Position numbers and translations under genes: made by a program
DNA from: Callipepla californica brunnescens
Taxonomy: Eukaryota > Chordata > Aves > Galliformes > Odontophoridae
DNA: 64,000 bases
Assembly: GCA_023055505.1 (NCBI GenBank)
Contig: JALIRH010000038.1
Coordinates: 5,030,327 to 5,094,326, forward strand
Direction of reading: 5' to 3'
The notes under the pieces: model-generated
What the model saw: the letters and a program-made list of their open reading frames with translations, nothing else
The model's database searches: none
Told to the model about the DNA's origin: nothing
Shown here: piece by piece, positions 34,601 to 47,904 of the stretch
How positions within the stretch are numbered: position 1 is the stretch's first letter
How the letters are laid out: the number at the start of each line of letters is the position of its first letter

Positions 34601-35049
34601 TATATTTCTAATGCTATCACTGATGTTCTTCTATATCATGTTCTGTTCCCTTACTTGTCTGTCTCAAACAAACAAGAATTTGCAGTAAAGAAAGATAAAT
34701 GGCTTGAAAAATAGCGTATGAACATTCAGTGGAAAGCCATAGAGTACATAGAATTCTCTTGATTAAGACTCCCAGTTCCCATTCTTTTGATGCTTGTTCT
34801 AATGAATGAATGGAAGCTTTCCTAGAAAATTTCATTTTTAATTGTGTATTTAGTATGTTCATGACAATCTAATTTTGAGAGTGTGTATGCTGGAAATCTA
34901 ATTATAAAAGCTGCAGTCAGGCAGTCATGAAATAAAATATGAAATCATATAACATGTGGCTTGTGAGTCCAATCAAATCTAATCAAAAGTATTAAAAAAA
35001 TCAGTAGTGACTACTTGTGCTGCAACTCGCTACAATTAACAGTTTAACT

Positions 35050-35440
35050 AGATTTTCGTGGTAAAGTTTTGGTAACAGTGGCACTGAAGGGGTGGCTTCG
35101 GTGGAATGAAACCAGAACCTGCCCTGTGTCAGACTCAGCCAGTTCCAGCAAGCTCCAAAAGGGATATACATACCAGTGATCAAAAGTGAACCAATTTTGT
35201 AGATACTTTTTGCAGCTCTGTGATAATATGTATATAATGGGTAAAAAAAAAAAAAAAAAAAAAAATCTGTGCCACAGATGTGAAGTGAGGGAATGAGAAA
35301 AACTGTGATAGAAGCAACTTTCTGGTCACCAAGATCACTCAGAAAGCATTGCACCAGCATCTTACCTTACGTCACAATGAAACAGATCTCCATGAGAAGT
35401 CCATGGGGAAGCCCTCACAGGACCAGGATCTGCTTTTCAA
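35050..35440 (+). mobile_element. ERV-derived interspersed repeat (3' internal region-like)
   Basis: Ordered motifs match a repeat I recall from avian ERV internal/3' regions: CTCAGCCAGTTCCAGCAAGC, then CTGTGATAATATGTATATAA followed by an A-rich run, then TGTGATAGAAGCAACTT with CACCAAGATCACTCAGAAAG, and finally CCATGGGGAAGCCC. The A-run at 35249-35265 is part of the element's plan. I am not certain of the family name; an ERVL-group element is my best guess. No frame survives. Confidence 0.5.
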
Positions 35441-36523
35441 TAACTGGTGCGAATTAACTTTACGTAATTTCACCTGGCTCTTCTGTTATGATACATGAGA
35501 CTGCATATATATTATGAACTGAATCAAATAAAAATGAAAAATTATGATTTATGAAGGAGACATAAAGCATGAGGTTGTGTATTGTTCAATTCACATCTTT
35601 ATTGCAATTCTTCATGCGTCTTGATATGGAAATGTCTTCATCTTTACTTTTATATATGTGTATAAATGAGTATATATGTAAAACATGTACATAGAATTTT
35701 ATTTAAGTAAAACAATATTAAAAGTCACCTTTTCCCCAGTATTTTTTAACAAGACTCCCATATTCTTTTTAGGTAAAAAATCTTATAACTTAAAAGCACT
35801 TTTTAGACCAGAAGTGTCAAAAGACTGAGGTCTTTGACAAAACATCACAGAATTTTTTTCTAGAAGCTTATCAAATTGTTCACAATTAACTAAAAAGTAT
35901 ATCCAGCCTAGTAATTCAGCAGCAGTTTTGCAAATCCTTCAGAATATGCTTACATTTAAGTATGAAAGAAGTTCTACTGGCACTAATGGATTTTGGATCA
36001 AATCATAAGAAGAGCAACCATTCCAAGTAGTACCTGACATCACCAGAGAACTACATCTGCTCACTTCCTATATCATTAACACAAAGAATCATCCGTTCAT
36101 AAAGCTTACAATGTCAATGTGAAGAAATTCAGAAGTCACTGGACCTGCTTTACAATCAGTATGTTTTCAGAAATATAAAATCATCTACTGAGGTAAAACG
36201 TGGCTTGATCTATAACTTCATCCTATGCACAATAGTAGTACTACTTGAAAACTATGTTCCTATTTCAGATGGAGAAAGTGCGAAAGACAAGGAAGAAATC
36301 TGATTAATTTAAGTCGGAAATACTGAAGTCAAAACAATTTAATCTACCAAGCAGTAATGAGACAGTAAAGGTAAATATGCTTTATTCCTAGTGGTCAAAG
36401 AGTGTGAAATTTTTAAGTTAGGACACCTGTGTTTGAAATGTCAATTTTTCTTTAACTATAGATGTGATACTTTCATAGAATTATTTTTATAATGCAAGCA
36501 ATTACTTCTTCACTGAACTAGCG

Positions 36524-36892
36524 TGCTACATCTGGTTGGGGTGAAGTTAACTTTGTTGTGATTAAAGTAAAGCTGATAGCACATCAACTTTTTAGCTGCT
36601 GTTGGACACTGCTTGCACAGTATCAGGACTTTTTTCTTCTCACTTTCCTTCTCCAGCAAATAGGATCAAGTGAGCAAGAAAATGGATGAGAACGTAGCCA
36701 GTGATCTTCTTGTGGAAAGTGGTGAATGATTCCCTTCACTTTATATTTTTCCTTTTTTTCATGTATTATACTACAACTATCTTGACCTGTGAGTTTTCGT
36801 GCTTTTGATTTTAATCTCTCTCCCTACTGACTGTGGAGGAAGCAAGGCAGGCAATAAGCAAGTGGTGCGGATGCTTAGCTGCAGTCAAAACA
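36524..36892 (+). mobile_element. old, shortened ERVL-type LTR
   Basis: The order of blocks follows the avian ERVL LTR in plus orientation. There is a start TGCTACATCTGGTTGGGGTG with AAGTTAAC, then TGCTGTTGGACACTGCTTGC, TCTCACTTTCC and CCAGCAAATAGGATCAAG, GTGGTGAATGATTCCCTTCA, and an end AGCAAGTGGTGCGGATGCTTAGCTGCAG followed by TCAAAACA. The middle U3/R part is missing. Divergence is high. Confidence 0.6.
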
Positions 36893-39800
36893 CTGCAGCT
36901 ACACACTTGATGAAGGTATGGTTATTGCATAAATCTTGTTACAGAAAACCTTGCAGCCAGTTCTCCAGCAAAATATCAACGAAAGTGCTGTAGTTATTAA
37001 TGGAAATTTCTTGTTGATTACCTGATTGTTTTGTGATGGCATCTACTAGAGTTGCAGAGAGCTGGAAGAGTACTGCCTGCATGAAAAGAGGAAAAGTTTT
37101 ATCAACCTCTGTTCTCAATGTGCAAGACTTCTGAAAATAACAATTTTCTGAAGAAGCATTATCAAAACTGATGTAAACTGATAACTTCGCAGTATTTCTC
37201 TGTCCATTTTAAAAAAGAATAACAGAATTAATTTGAGTCTTACACTATTCACCTATGTAACCTAGCACTGTCACTCAAGAGGTAGTAACACAGCTGAAGT
37301 TCTGATTTGTGTTGCATATTATCTGTACAACATCATAAATAAGAATACAAAGTTCAGTATCACACAGAAGAGGAGAACTTTTAACAAGTTTTTAAAATAC
37401 TTTCCATGTATATAGTAAATAGTGACATTTCTGTGTAGTATACAAAATATGCAACTCCACCTAAAAACTTGCATTAATGTTCATCCACACAAACCTGTGA
37501 TACCTAGAAAATATTCTTGGACATCAAATTTTTTCCTGTTATTGTTCACTGACAACAAAAATCTACTATTATCTTTATAAGAAGTCTTATGAAAACCAAG
37601 GTGAAAAAAATCTGCCTATGCAAAGTCTGTACAATGTGAGTACTTTGTCACTTAATAGTATTGTTTCCCATGACCAGAGAAAATGGAACTCATTGACCTC
37701 AATTTTTTGCTACAGTGTTTCTCAGTCCCTAGGGTGCTGTTTATTCTCTGCTTTATTAGAAGTTAAAATAATTCAAGACTGTTCCTTGACCTAGCTTTTC
37801 ACAGATTTTAGTATAACAATGATTCATGAGAGAATTCCAGCAGAATGGAATGAGCAGCTGAAGTTCTGGGATGAGAATAGGTCACTGGGAGATGAACATA
37901 TAAGGAATTAATATGATATTCTCCCAACTCATGCATCAACTTAAACAACACATTAAGTATTGCCAAGGATTCACCAATAAGAAAAGGAACTTTCTCTTAC
38001 ATTTATATTATCTTTTTCACCTTTCAAAGCCTGAATTTTGTTTTGCTAAATTTTAGCAAGTAACTCCTTTATCAATTAGAAATTTGTATGTTAAGTATAT
38101 ATTTAACAGATCAATACAGCTTTTCTACATCCCTATACTTTAAATAAACATTATTTTGTCAACCTAAAGACTCTAATGTGTCTTTAAACCACTTTTGACT
38201 GTTCTTGTTTTTCTATGAAGGAAAATAACATATTGATTATTAAGCTGTGAAAAACTAAAATAATTGGTAGAAGGTTCTTCATAGTTATGTGCATATGTTA
38301 GGAGTGTAGTTATCAAGAGAATAATTACAGATTCCAGATTACAAAGCTAAAAATTCCCTTGTTTGCATAAATTTGAAGAACATAGGTACTTCTCTGAATT
38401 ATGACTGTAGACAGTGTTTCCTCAAGGGAACAAATTCTAGCTGGAAACTGCTGAAATAAATTTCACTCCATCTCCAGCTTGTAAGCAATCTGATCACATC
38501 ACACAACTTCAAACTATATATTTTCCTAAAAACAAGGAAAAGTTATCAAGAATATGCCCTAATTTACCCTGATGTTAAAACAACACTGCTTTCTGAGAGG
38601 TCAAAATGGTAAAGAAAAGTAGAAAATATGGTCTCAAGAGTCCAAAATTCATGATATTTAATAAGTTTTAAACAATTTGTGCCACAGCTATAACATTGCA
38701 GCAGCTCAAAATATATTTGTGTGAGTTTTCAGGATTTTTCCTTAGTTTGTTTTAGAAGAACTATCACATTTTAAACTACCATTAGTATATACTTGCTCCT
38801 TAATGTTCATTCCAACTGATTCTATATGGCATATTCCACAGAACTGAGAACATCCTGGCATGAAAATTCCCCTTTAAGCACCTTTCAAAATAGGCTTTTT
38901 TCTGCTCTTTTCCCTCTTGAAACTAGACTTCTAATAAAACAATATTTTCTTTCCTCTGAATAAAAATTAGTGCCGGTAAGATTTTTGCTAAGACTGAATA
39001 AGTTCTGTATATTTCTCCAGAACTAAAGTTTCCACAATGTTTGCCTGGAACACATTTGTCTTTTCTCCTCTCTTGGAGAAAAGAAGGAAACAATACAAGA
39101 ACCTTATATTGTTTTCATTTCTGTGAATTCATAATTCTCCATTTTTATTCTCAGGTCTTCCAGAACACAGAGGCTGTAGAATATTCAGTCTCTCATTTTT
39201 CAAGTCAATTAAGGATAAGTAAATTTTCTTCCCCATTATGTCCCTCCACACTTCTAGAATAAAAATAAATAAATAAATCAGAATTAAAAAAAAATTGGAG
39301 GCTCTGTCTCTTGCTACAGATGGATTGAAATCCAATACTTTCAGATAGATTCTTGGCAGATTGTTTAGCTTCTTTCTTCTGTTATAATATTTTCTGTTAT
39401 GAAGCACTATGAGATATCCTGTCTGAATAATACTGTATAAGTATTGCTGTTGTTTTTGAATCAGCATTATTATCCATGGGTGCCAAGCCATACTAACACA
39501 TGGAGCTTTCATAGTTCAGTACCCAAAGTCACATTTTTGAGGAGAAGAGCTCTAAATGATGCATAGTAACCAGTTCCCTGAAAAATAATTTGTTGTCAAA
39601 AAAAAGTAACAACCCCTTAAATTAAAGAAACATATATGGTCATTAAATATTTTCCAGTTTTTAAATTTGGCTATTGATGAAATAATGATGATTTGATTTA
39701 ATGAGCTTGAATCATTCAGAGATAGGCTGATTCTTTTCTAAATAATGTTTACTTCTTATAGTCATGACACTGCCATGTTCTTTGTTTATACTAGTTTTGC

Positions 39801-40909
39801 TAGTTCAGATAAGATGATTGTATTATCTATATAAAGAAGAACAACATTAAATAATTGGGATTCTTCTTCAGAAAATACAGATGTATTCTAGTGCTATTGG
39901 TGCTACTAGCAGAATCCTTTCTACTAAAGGTTTTTGTATTCATTCAGGCAACCGTTTTAATACACAAACAGGTTGAGTAGTACAAATAAAACCAACAGGA
40001 ACTCAGAAAGTTATCTCAAACTTTGAATATTTTCCTTAAATTATAGATGCAAAAAACACAAAAACAAACAGCAATGAAAAAAAGCAAACATCAGCTACAA
40101 TAACAAATTAAAATGCTGAAACATACAAAACCAAGGGAAATGGGTTCCAATGGATCACAAAAAGACTAGAATCTCTTGTGCTCCAGTTATCTCAACAAGA
40201 AGATGACTTCTGTGAGGTGAAATCATACTGAACAGCCTAGTTGTTTCCCTGAGCCCTGCCTAGATCGACAAAGATGTTCTGAACAGCTTAACACACAATA
40301 AGTATGCAAGGGTACATGTTGCAGTAGAGACTGTTCTGTCTAGCAATAGGAACTTGTAATAGGATTACAATGTAATGTCTGAATAGTAAGATTTTTTTAA
40401 TTAATGCTTAACTGTCCTGAAAGAATTTATTATTTTTTCTTTTTAAGAGGAAAAGTAGATGTAATGAGGCTATAGATATGGAAGACTGCAATTTTTTATA
40501 GGTAAAAGAAAGGCAATTAAGATGGCACTATGTATTTCATGGAAAAAAAAAAAGAAAAGATATATAACATTAATTTGATGAGTTGTTAAGAGTCTTTCCC
40601 TGACTAACTTTAATAAAATTAATAGGACCAAATGATAATGTGAGTGGTTGCTCCAAAAATAAGCTCCCCCTTGAACTTAAGAGAAATCGCCTTAGATATT
40701 CAGATCACTTAATGACATTTAAATGAATGAGTTGTTTATCCCCTGAAATTGTGGGCACTCTGTATGGGTTATCAGCCATCTAACTGATTCTCCAATCTTA
40801 GGACCTGATCCAGCAATTTCAACTTGGGTCAGATTATTGCTACAGTAATCGGTGTTTATTTTAAGACACTTCTGCTAAGCCAAAATGGCCATGTAAAGTC
40901 TTATGTTTT
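36893..40909. other. unique interval, nothing recognised
   Basis: AT-rich sequence without recognisable elements. The 127-codon minus frame at 39129-39512 passes through an (ATAA)n-like stretch at about 39255-39280 and is not gene-like. Confidence 0.6.
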
Positions 40910-41277
40910 TGTTCTGGTTTAGCCCAGTAGGCTAATTAGCACCATGGAGTTGCATGCTCACTCTCTCCAGGTGGTATTGGGAAGAGAATTCCTAAGGTAA
41001 AACTCTGAGAACTTCTTGGTGGAGATAAAGACTGTTTAGTAGTAAATTAAAAAGCCATGTGCACAAGCAGATCTACTTTCCATCAAGAGGCAGGTGTTCA
41101 CTCCCCAAAGAAGAACAAGACTCATCAAGCATAATGGTTTCTTAGGAAGTCAAATGTTCCATTTCTCCTTCTCTACCACAGCTTTTATTACTGAGCATTA
41201 TGTTGTATGGTATGGAATATCCCTTTGGTCAGTCTGCGTCAGCTGTTCTGACTCTGTTCCCACCCAGCTGCTCACTG
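40910..41277 (-). mobile_element. truncated ERVL-type LTR
   Basis: TGTTCTGGTTTAGCCCAGTA at the left corresponds to TGTTGTGGTTTAGCACAGCA at 17030. GATAAAGACTGTTTAGTAG and GGAATATCCCTTTGGTCAGT are the shared internal blocks. The element stops abruptly at CTGCTCACTGG, where a CR1 tail begins, so its U3 end is missing. Confidence 0.8.
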
Positions 41278-41492
41278 GGTGGATATTAGGAACAATTTCT
41301 TCCTCAAAAGAGTAGTCATGCACTGGAATGGGCTGCCCAGGGAGGTTGTGTCACCGTCCCTGGAGATGTTCAAGAAACATTTAGATACTGTATTAAGGGA
41401 CATGGCTTAGTGGGGAATTATTGGTGGTAGATTGATGGTTGGACTGAATGATCTTGGAGGTCTTCAGTCTTGGTAATTCTATGATTGTATGT
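41278..41492 (+). mobile_element. CR1 3' end
   Basis: Starts GTGGATATTAGGAACAATTT, passes CACTGGAATGGGCTGCCCAG and ends in AATTCTATGATTGTATG. The 5' truncation point coincides with the broken end of the ERVL LTR. Confidence 0.9.
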
Positions 41493-43114
41493 TTCCACTT
41501 AAATCTGTTTTCTTTAAGTCTGTAAGTATCAAACACACAATTGCAATCTATTCGAACAACTTGTGTCACTTAAGCTTGATGAGCTGTTCTGTCACTCATC
41601 CTTGAAGACCTTTTGGAAACAAGTAATGACTGCATTCAGAGGAAAGTATTCTTTTTAATCAGAAATAATTTAATTATCTAGCAATTTAGGTAGCAAAGAA
41701 AAGCAACTAATTTTCATCTAAAGCAGATTTTTTTTTCGACTGGACAATCAAAAATTTTAATCTGAAAGTTTGTGAAAATAGTAAGCAATTATTTATTTTT
41801 ATACCCAGTGATTTGGTATGATAATTTAGATAAACTATTTTTAAACTGATGTCCGAAGGTAGGAGGCGTATATGCCTTTCATGGAAAAGTCAGGACTACT
41901 CATTCCTGTGTCATGGTAATCAGTGTAATCAGTAGGTATCTTCTAATTTAGACAACTAAGTCTGAATAAATTTCTTTTTTTTTTTTTTCACTTCAAATGA
42001 GCAATTGTCTTGAGGATTGATCCCTCCTATCTTAGAAATTATTTATGAGATAAGGTAAATAAAACACTCCCCAGATGTTCTTATTTCTTGTTATTGATTA
42101 GAAGGGGAAGAACTACATCAGACTTCGGTCTGATTTCAGGTGCAGTAAATCACTTGAAGTGAATCCTACCCTAAGTAAAGAAATTAAAATCTTTGTGATT
42201 CCAAAAAACTAACCAACTGATTCACATGTTCCAAAATGATGTTTTCCTTTTTATATTGCAGTTTCACTTCCTCATATTCAGTAGGCCACTCTTAAAGACA
42301 GATCATGTTAAGGACATGAGATTCCCTCAGTGGGACACTTCAACACAAATGCAGCATCTCATCTCTATATGTGCTAATACTGTGGGAAACTCAGGCATTG
42401 TTTCTCCCTTTTTTATCTTTCCCTTCTTACTTTAGATGGTTAATTTTAACTGTCTTCAGGGTGAAATTCTAAAACTCAGCATATCTTTACAGTGTTTGAA
42501 GAAAGGAGAGGATTTTAATCTATTTCAAAATGAGAACTGTTACCATTCTGATTTGTATGGTTTGTCATTTGGGGGTAATACAAATGTAATGCACTTTGAA
42601 AAGTCTGTATCTCCATCATAATAAAGGGAATTTTTAATACTTGCATTTTAAGTTATGTCAAGGGTTCCCAGAGTAAAAGAGTGGGTATGAAATCTAACTA
42701 AATTAATTAAAGTTCCTTTAGGAAAATGAACCATATTTCTCCAGAGAGGAATTTCCGTACTTTTAATAAAAAAACATCCGCAATTTAAAAATAAGAAACT
42801 CTAGCTTGATGGTAATTTAAAATTTAATATTTATTTTGACAGTAAGATCTTTTTGTACATTAACAAAACACATGACTAAGTTAGTTAGTCATGTGTTAAC
42901 ATGCCAAATTCTGATCTGGAACGTATTTTCACATAATTATAGGAGAAATTAACAAATCAGTAATTATCACTCTGTACTTAAACAGTATATAGCTCATCAG
43001 AATTTACCTCAATATCTGCAGGCAAAGAGTCAGTCATTGTAGAATAGTACCCACATCTTAGCAAATTTTAAATGTAAGTGCATTCAGTCCTTGCAAGAAC
43101 ATTCACATCTATAT
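41493..43114. other. unique interval
   Basis: AT-rich, with poly(T) at about 41977-41988 and one clear hairpin at 42867-42897. No gene is recognised. Confidence 0.6.
42867..42897. repeat. perfect 13-bp hairpin, 5-nt loop
   Basis: AACACATGACTAA, loop GTTAG, then TTAGTCATGTGTT. The arms are perfect reverse complements. With three extra A residues on the left, TTAA/TTAAC outside the stem would extend it. Confidence 0.9.
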
Positions 43115-43360
43115 TTTATAGAATTATAGAATGGTTTGGGTTGGGAGGGACATTTAAGGTCATCTAGTTCCAAACCCACCTTCTATAGGCAGGGATGCTT
43201 CCCACTGCGCAAAGCTCCATCTGGTCTTGAACGCCTCTAAGGAGGGGAGAACCACAGCCTCTTTGGGCAACCTGTTCCAGTCACTCACCACCCTCCCAGT
43301 AAAGATTTCCTCTTAATATCTACGCTTGTTCAGTTTAAAGTCTTCTGTTCCTAGATGTCC

Positions 43361-43552
43361 TTATAAAAAGTATAAAACGTTCCGCCCAGCTTTCACGTAG
43401 GCCCCCTTCAGGTACTTGAAGGCCACTGTAAGGTCCTCCTGGAGCCCTCTCTTCTTCAGGCTGAAAAGCCCCAATTTTCTCAACGTGTCCCTACAGGGGA
43501 GGGGCCCAAGCCCTCTGATCATCTTCATGGCCCTCCTCTGGATCCACTTCAA
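43361..43552 (-). pseudogene. CR1 ORF2 C-terminal remnant
   Basis: Contains KWIQRRAMKMIRGLGPLP, then LRKLGLFSLKKRGLQEDL and FKYLKG: the conserved C-terminal tail of the CR1 ORF2 protein, ended by a premature stop. It lies downstream, in the element's sense, of the reverse transcriptase pieces. Confidence 0.8.
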
Positions 43553-43728
43553 CAGCTCAATATCCTTCTAGTGTTGGGAGCCCAACACAGTACTTGACAA
43601 AATACACCAGATGATATCTCATGAGAGCAAAGTAGAGGGACAAAATCACCTCCATTGATCTGCTGGTCATGCTAATACTGGGTTGCTATCAGGCCATTCT
43701 CAACCCAGCCTGTTGATTCGGTTGTTGG

Positions 43729-44046
43729 TCAGGGATTGCCCTGACCCAGGTGCAGCACCTTGCACTTGGCCTCACTGAACTTCATGAGGTCAGCATGTGC
43801 CCACCTCTCAAGCCTGTCCAGGTCCCTCTGGATGGCTTCCTTTCCCTCTATTATGTCAACTGAACCACTCAGCTTGGTGTCATCTGCAAACTTGCTGAGG
43901 TTGCTCTCAATCCCACAGTCAGTGTCAGCTACAAAGATATTAAATAACACTGTTCCTAGCACCAATCCCTGAGGAATGCCACTCGCCACCAATCTCCATT
44001 TGTACATTGAGCCACTGACTAAAGCTACCTGAGTGTGACCATCCAC
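43729..44046 (-). pseudogene. CR1 reverse transcriptase, palm/thumb remnant
   Basis: A 105-codon frame with the reverse transcriptase motif GIPQGLVLGTVLFNIFV (motif B region) and FADDTKL, the F-A-D-D box that carries two catalytic aspartates. ERWAHADLMKFSEAKCKVLH follows, the usual segment before the C-terminal region. The protein copied CR1 RNA into DNA at the target site when intact. Here it is separated by frame breaks from the motif A region at 44089-44496 and cannot be functional. Confidence 0.88.
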
Positions 44047-44088
44047 CCAATTCCTTATCCAGCAAGTGGTCCATCTATCAAATCTATT

Positions 44089-44496
44089 TTACTTCAATTC
44101 TTCAACCAGGATATCACGGAGGACACTGTCAGATGCTCTGCACAGGTCCAGGTTGGTGATGCTAGTTGCTCTTCCTTTGTCCACTGGCACTGTAACACCA
44201 TCATAAAAGGCCACCAGTTTTGTCAAGCACAATTTGCCCTTGGTGAAGCCATTTTGTTTACCACCAAACACCTCAAATTTAATTTCCCTGTGCCTTAGTA
44301 AGGCCTTCAGGAGGCTCTGCTCCATGACTTTGCCAGTCACAGAGGTGAAACTGACTGGCCTGTAGTTCCCTGAATCTTTATTCTTTCCCTTCTTGAAAAT
44401 GGGTAGTATGATTCCCATTTTCCAGACAGTGGGAATTTCACCTGACTGCCATGACCTTTCAAACATAATGGATAGCAACTTAGCAGTTTTATCCAC
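44089..44496 (-). pseudogene. CR1 reverse transcriptase, N-terminal remnant
   Basis: A 135-codon frame with GIILPIFKKGKNKDSGNYRP (fingers), then VTGKVMEQ and NGFTKGKLCLTKLVAFYD. The motif A region reads NLDLCRASDSV where the family usually has a D-F-x-K-A-F-D type sequence, so the conserved Phe is replaced. A stop or frameshift separates it from the F-A-D-D piece. It is a dead remnant. Confidence 0.88.
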
Positions 44497-44631
44497 CAGT
44501 TCCCTCAGAATTTGTGGATGGATCTTGTTGGGTCACATGGACTTGTGCACCTTCAGGTTAAGATGGTCTAAAATATGATCTTCATCTACAGTGAACAGAT
44601 CTTCCTTCGCGCAGGTCATATCTTCATGGAT

Positions 44632-44755
44632 TGCAGTACTCCAGATGGGGCTTCACAGGACAGGAGGGGGACAATCACCCCCTCCCTGCAGACCACCTCT
44701 ATTTTGATGTAGTCCAGGACACAGTTAGACCTCTGTGCTGCCAGAGCATACTTCT
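44632..44755 (-). mobile_element. second CR1 scrap
   Basis: GCAGTACTCCAGATGGGGCTTCAC and CACAGTTAGACCTCTGTGCTGCCAGAGC repeat the type of ORF2 text already present, more diverged, at about 43560-43690. This is therefore a separate insertion or a rearranged duplicate next to the larger copy, not its continuation. Confidence 0.65.
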
Positions 44756-47227
44756 GGCTTTTCCATAGCACTTTATTTCTTGATGTCTGTGTCATTGTTA
44801 GTCCTTTGGGAGAACTCGGAATCATTCTGTGTGCTGTCAAAGCTGTGAGAGGAATGTTAGCCCTCAGTGGAAACCCAGCAGAAACATGGACAACCCAGAG
44901 ATGAATTTCACAACACTGCAACAGTTAAACACTGGTCAGAATGGTATGCCAATACCAAGTGCAAATGGTTCATAGGTTTGTGCTGCATGCCTACTTATCA
45001 AGAAAATCTGTTGGCAGAAGAAAGGATATTTATACAGAACCTCTGCTTTCCAGTTCTACTGAGATGTATCTACTTCTTTGTTATTTGGAGGTACAAGACA
45101 ATGTGGATTTAAAAAGCAAAGCAGAGTAGGACACAATAGCCCTATCTGTGTATTATGCTCATCATATCTTAATGGAATATCATGTGTCAGAATCAATACA
45201 GGAAGCAAAACACCACCAGAGAAACACTGGGCGTAACAATGCTTGACGCAATAATAATTCCTTCTGTGACTTTGAATAGTAGAAAGGAGAAGGAAATATC
45301 ACGTCTTATTTTCTGTAAATGAAATTAATATTTATAGTATCTTATTTAAAATATTTGATTTATATTTGCTGCTAAAGGAAGCACAGAAAATAATTCAAAT
45401 GTAAACATATTAAAATATAAAATACAATGTATTAAAACAATTTTTAAGGCAATAAAACACATCATAGAATTTCTGCTGAATGAACAGATAAAGTGAACTC
45501 TGGACTATGTCTTATGGTGCTAAAAGGTCTCCTCTGGGATTTAAAATAGCATTTAATATAGGTAATTATCAGGATATTTTTTGTCTTCCAGGAATATTTT
45601 CAGAACAAAACCAACCAACCAAACATAAAGCTCTTCAACCACTAAAAAAAAAAGCATTGGCATTTGACATTCAGCCAGTCAGTAAATCTTCAGTCCTTTT
45701 AGGAAATTCAAGACACTTCTAAGATGTGGTTCATCTCACTCTAAAACAGAATCAGAAATACAAATGATGAATGGCACTCTGGTGGTCTGCATTTCTCTTC
45801 TTTGGATATAAAAGGGCAACTGATGGTGACTTTGATAGCACACTTTAGATCTCTACACTGAGATTAATCCTATCCAAGGAGATTTGCTCTGCCTGTGAGA
45901 CACACAATTATGGCTATGTCACATTCACCCTTTTTACACTGAAAGAACACCTGAGCTACGGAACAAAACCAGTAATCAGGTATTCAAACCTCTGTTTTAA
46001 CGTTATCCTTAATATAACTCTGACACCAAGAAAAAGGAAGAATTTGAACTGCAACAATAGAATTGCTCTCTATTCCTGCAGTGTATTGGTTTTGAGATTT
46101 ATGGGACAACATGAAGAGCAAAATATGTCATGTTAAACAGTAGTGGAAGTATCCATCTGAAGAAAGAGATTTAATCTGCTCCAGGTAGAGCTCAAGAATT
46201 TGCATTAAACATTTGTTGTATAAAACACAGTCATTACACTCTGCCTTAAGATATTCACCCAACATAGACTTTAATGTTCACTTGTTCGTTCGTGGTTGCT
46301 TTTCTTGATTTTATATAAGTTTTATTTTACTAACATCCTATTTAAAATCCATAATGTAAAATTATAAGGTATCCTGGTGCATGCCTCAGCATACTAGCAT
46401 TCTCTATAAAATAATTTGTTTTGCCATGGATTACATAGGAAGTATATGCATCTTTCCAGTAAATTCCAGATTGAAGTTACCCCTTCCTCTAACTTCCTTC
46501 CATATTTTGAAGGTCATCATTAAATACTCCACTGCCTACCTGGTCTCTCTTGGCCATCCTATACAAAACTGCCCTTTCTCTGAATCATCTCTGACAAATT
46601 TATCATACTGCCAGAATTATTTCAATACTGATAACTACACAAATGCCATTTGGCACTCATCAAGATCTATCAGAATTTCCAGTTTATTGGATGCCCTCTA
46701 CTCTCCACTTGGCTCCTTCTCCTCAAATAGTACCTACTTCCATTTATAATCTTACAGCTGTAATGTAGAGCAAGCTGACAAGAGTTTATGCAAAAAGGGA
46801 ACAGCTGAGAGTAAATGGAACAAAAAAATCTTGTTGAGTACTAATCTGCTTTTCAGTTTTCCTTTACTGTTTGACTTCGACTCCTGTCTGCATTTCCATT
46901 TTGTGCTACCTTATTTTATTAAATAAATTATTATTTTAAGTTTTCAACTGAACATCAACAAACATTCAGTTTAAATATCCAAAGCTCTTAACCTTCTCTT
47001 CCAAGTCAGTATCACATGAACAACAGGAACATATGTTCACTAGACTCTCAAAGCTGCCAGAGGCATATATACAGGCAGATGTGTATATAAGTATCCCCGT
47101 TTGAAACTGCAAATTTCTTAGATATTAATAGTGTAGCCTCAGTTTCACAATATCAGTCGAAGTTGAACTTTTTGTACAATTAGGAAAGATAAAGCCAACA
47201 GAGTCAATGATATTTTATGTTCCGATA
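44756..47227. other. unique interval
   Basis: No transposon or gene recognised. The 122-codon frame at 46381-46749 has no known motif. Confidence 0.55.
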
Positions 47228-47904
47228 ATATCACAGAATTGTAAGGGGTGGAAGGGACCTCTAGAGATCATCTAGTCCAACCCCCCTGCCAAAGCAAGCT
47301 CCTTAGACCAGGTTGCACAGGTAGTTGTCCAGGGGTATTTCCCATGGTGAAGACAGAAGCAAGGAAGGCATTCAGCATCTCCACCTTCTCTGTATCCCCC
47401 ATTACAAGAACACTTGCCTCAGTTAGTTGGAGACCCTGTATTTCCCCTAGTCTTCCTTTTACTGTTGACATACTTAAAAAAAAAAAAAACCAAAAATCCT
47501 CTCTTACTATCCTTTATTCTCCTTTGCTAGGCCCAATTCCAGGTTGGCTTTGGCCTTCCTCATTGCATCCCTGCAGGCCCTGACAACATTCCTATATTAT
47601 TCCCAAGTGATCAGACCCTCTTTCTACATTTAATGGACCTTTCTCTTCCCTTTGAGTTTATGCATGAGCTCCTTGCTCATCCACACAGGTCTCCTGCCAC
47701 CCTTGCACCCTTATTTCTTACTCTCAGGGATGCACCATTCCTGAGCTTGGAAGAAGCGCTGTTTGAATGCTGACCAGCTCGTCCTTACCTTCTAACACCC
47801 TAGCCCAAGAGATAGCTCCAAGAAGGTTCTGGAAAGAAGTCGGCTCTCCTGAAGACCACAGTAGCAATCCTACTTTTTGCTTTGCTTCTTCCACTCAGGA
47901 TCTT

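Larger units (their letters stand above)
43115..44607 (-). mobile_element. CR1 LINE with reverse transcriptase remnants
   Basis: The left end is a reverse-complemented tail and 3' UTR (TAGAATTATAGAATGGTTTGGG; CAACCTGTTCCAGTCACTCA). The body carries ORF2 from the C-terminus back to the N-terminal side of the reverse transcriptase. It is 5'-truncated near 44607. The three coding remnants are listed separately. It is the only copy in the window that retains most of the reverse transcriptase domain. Confidence 0.93.
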
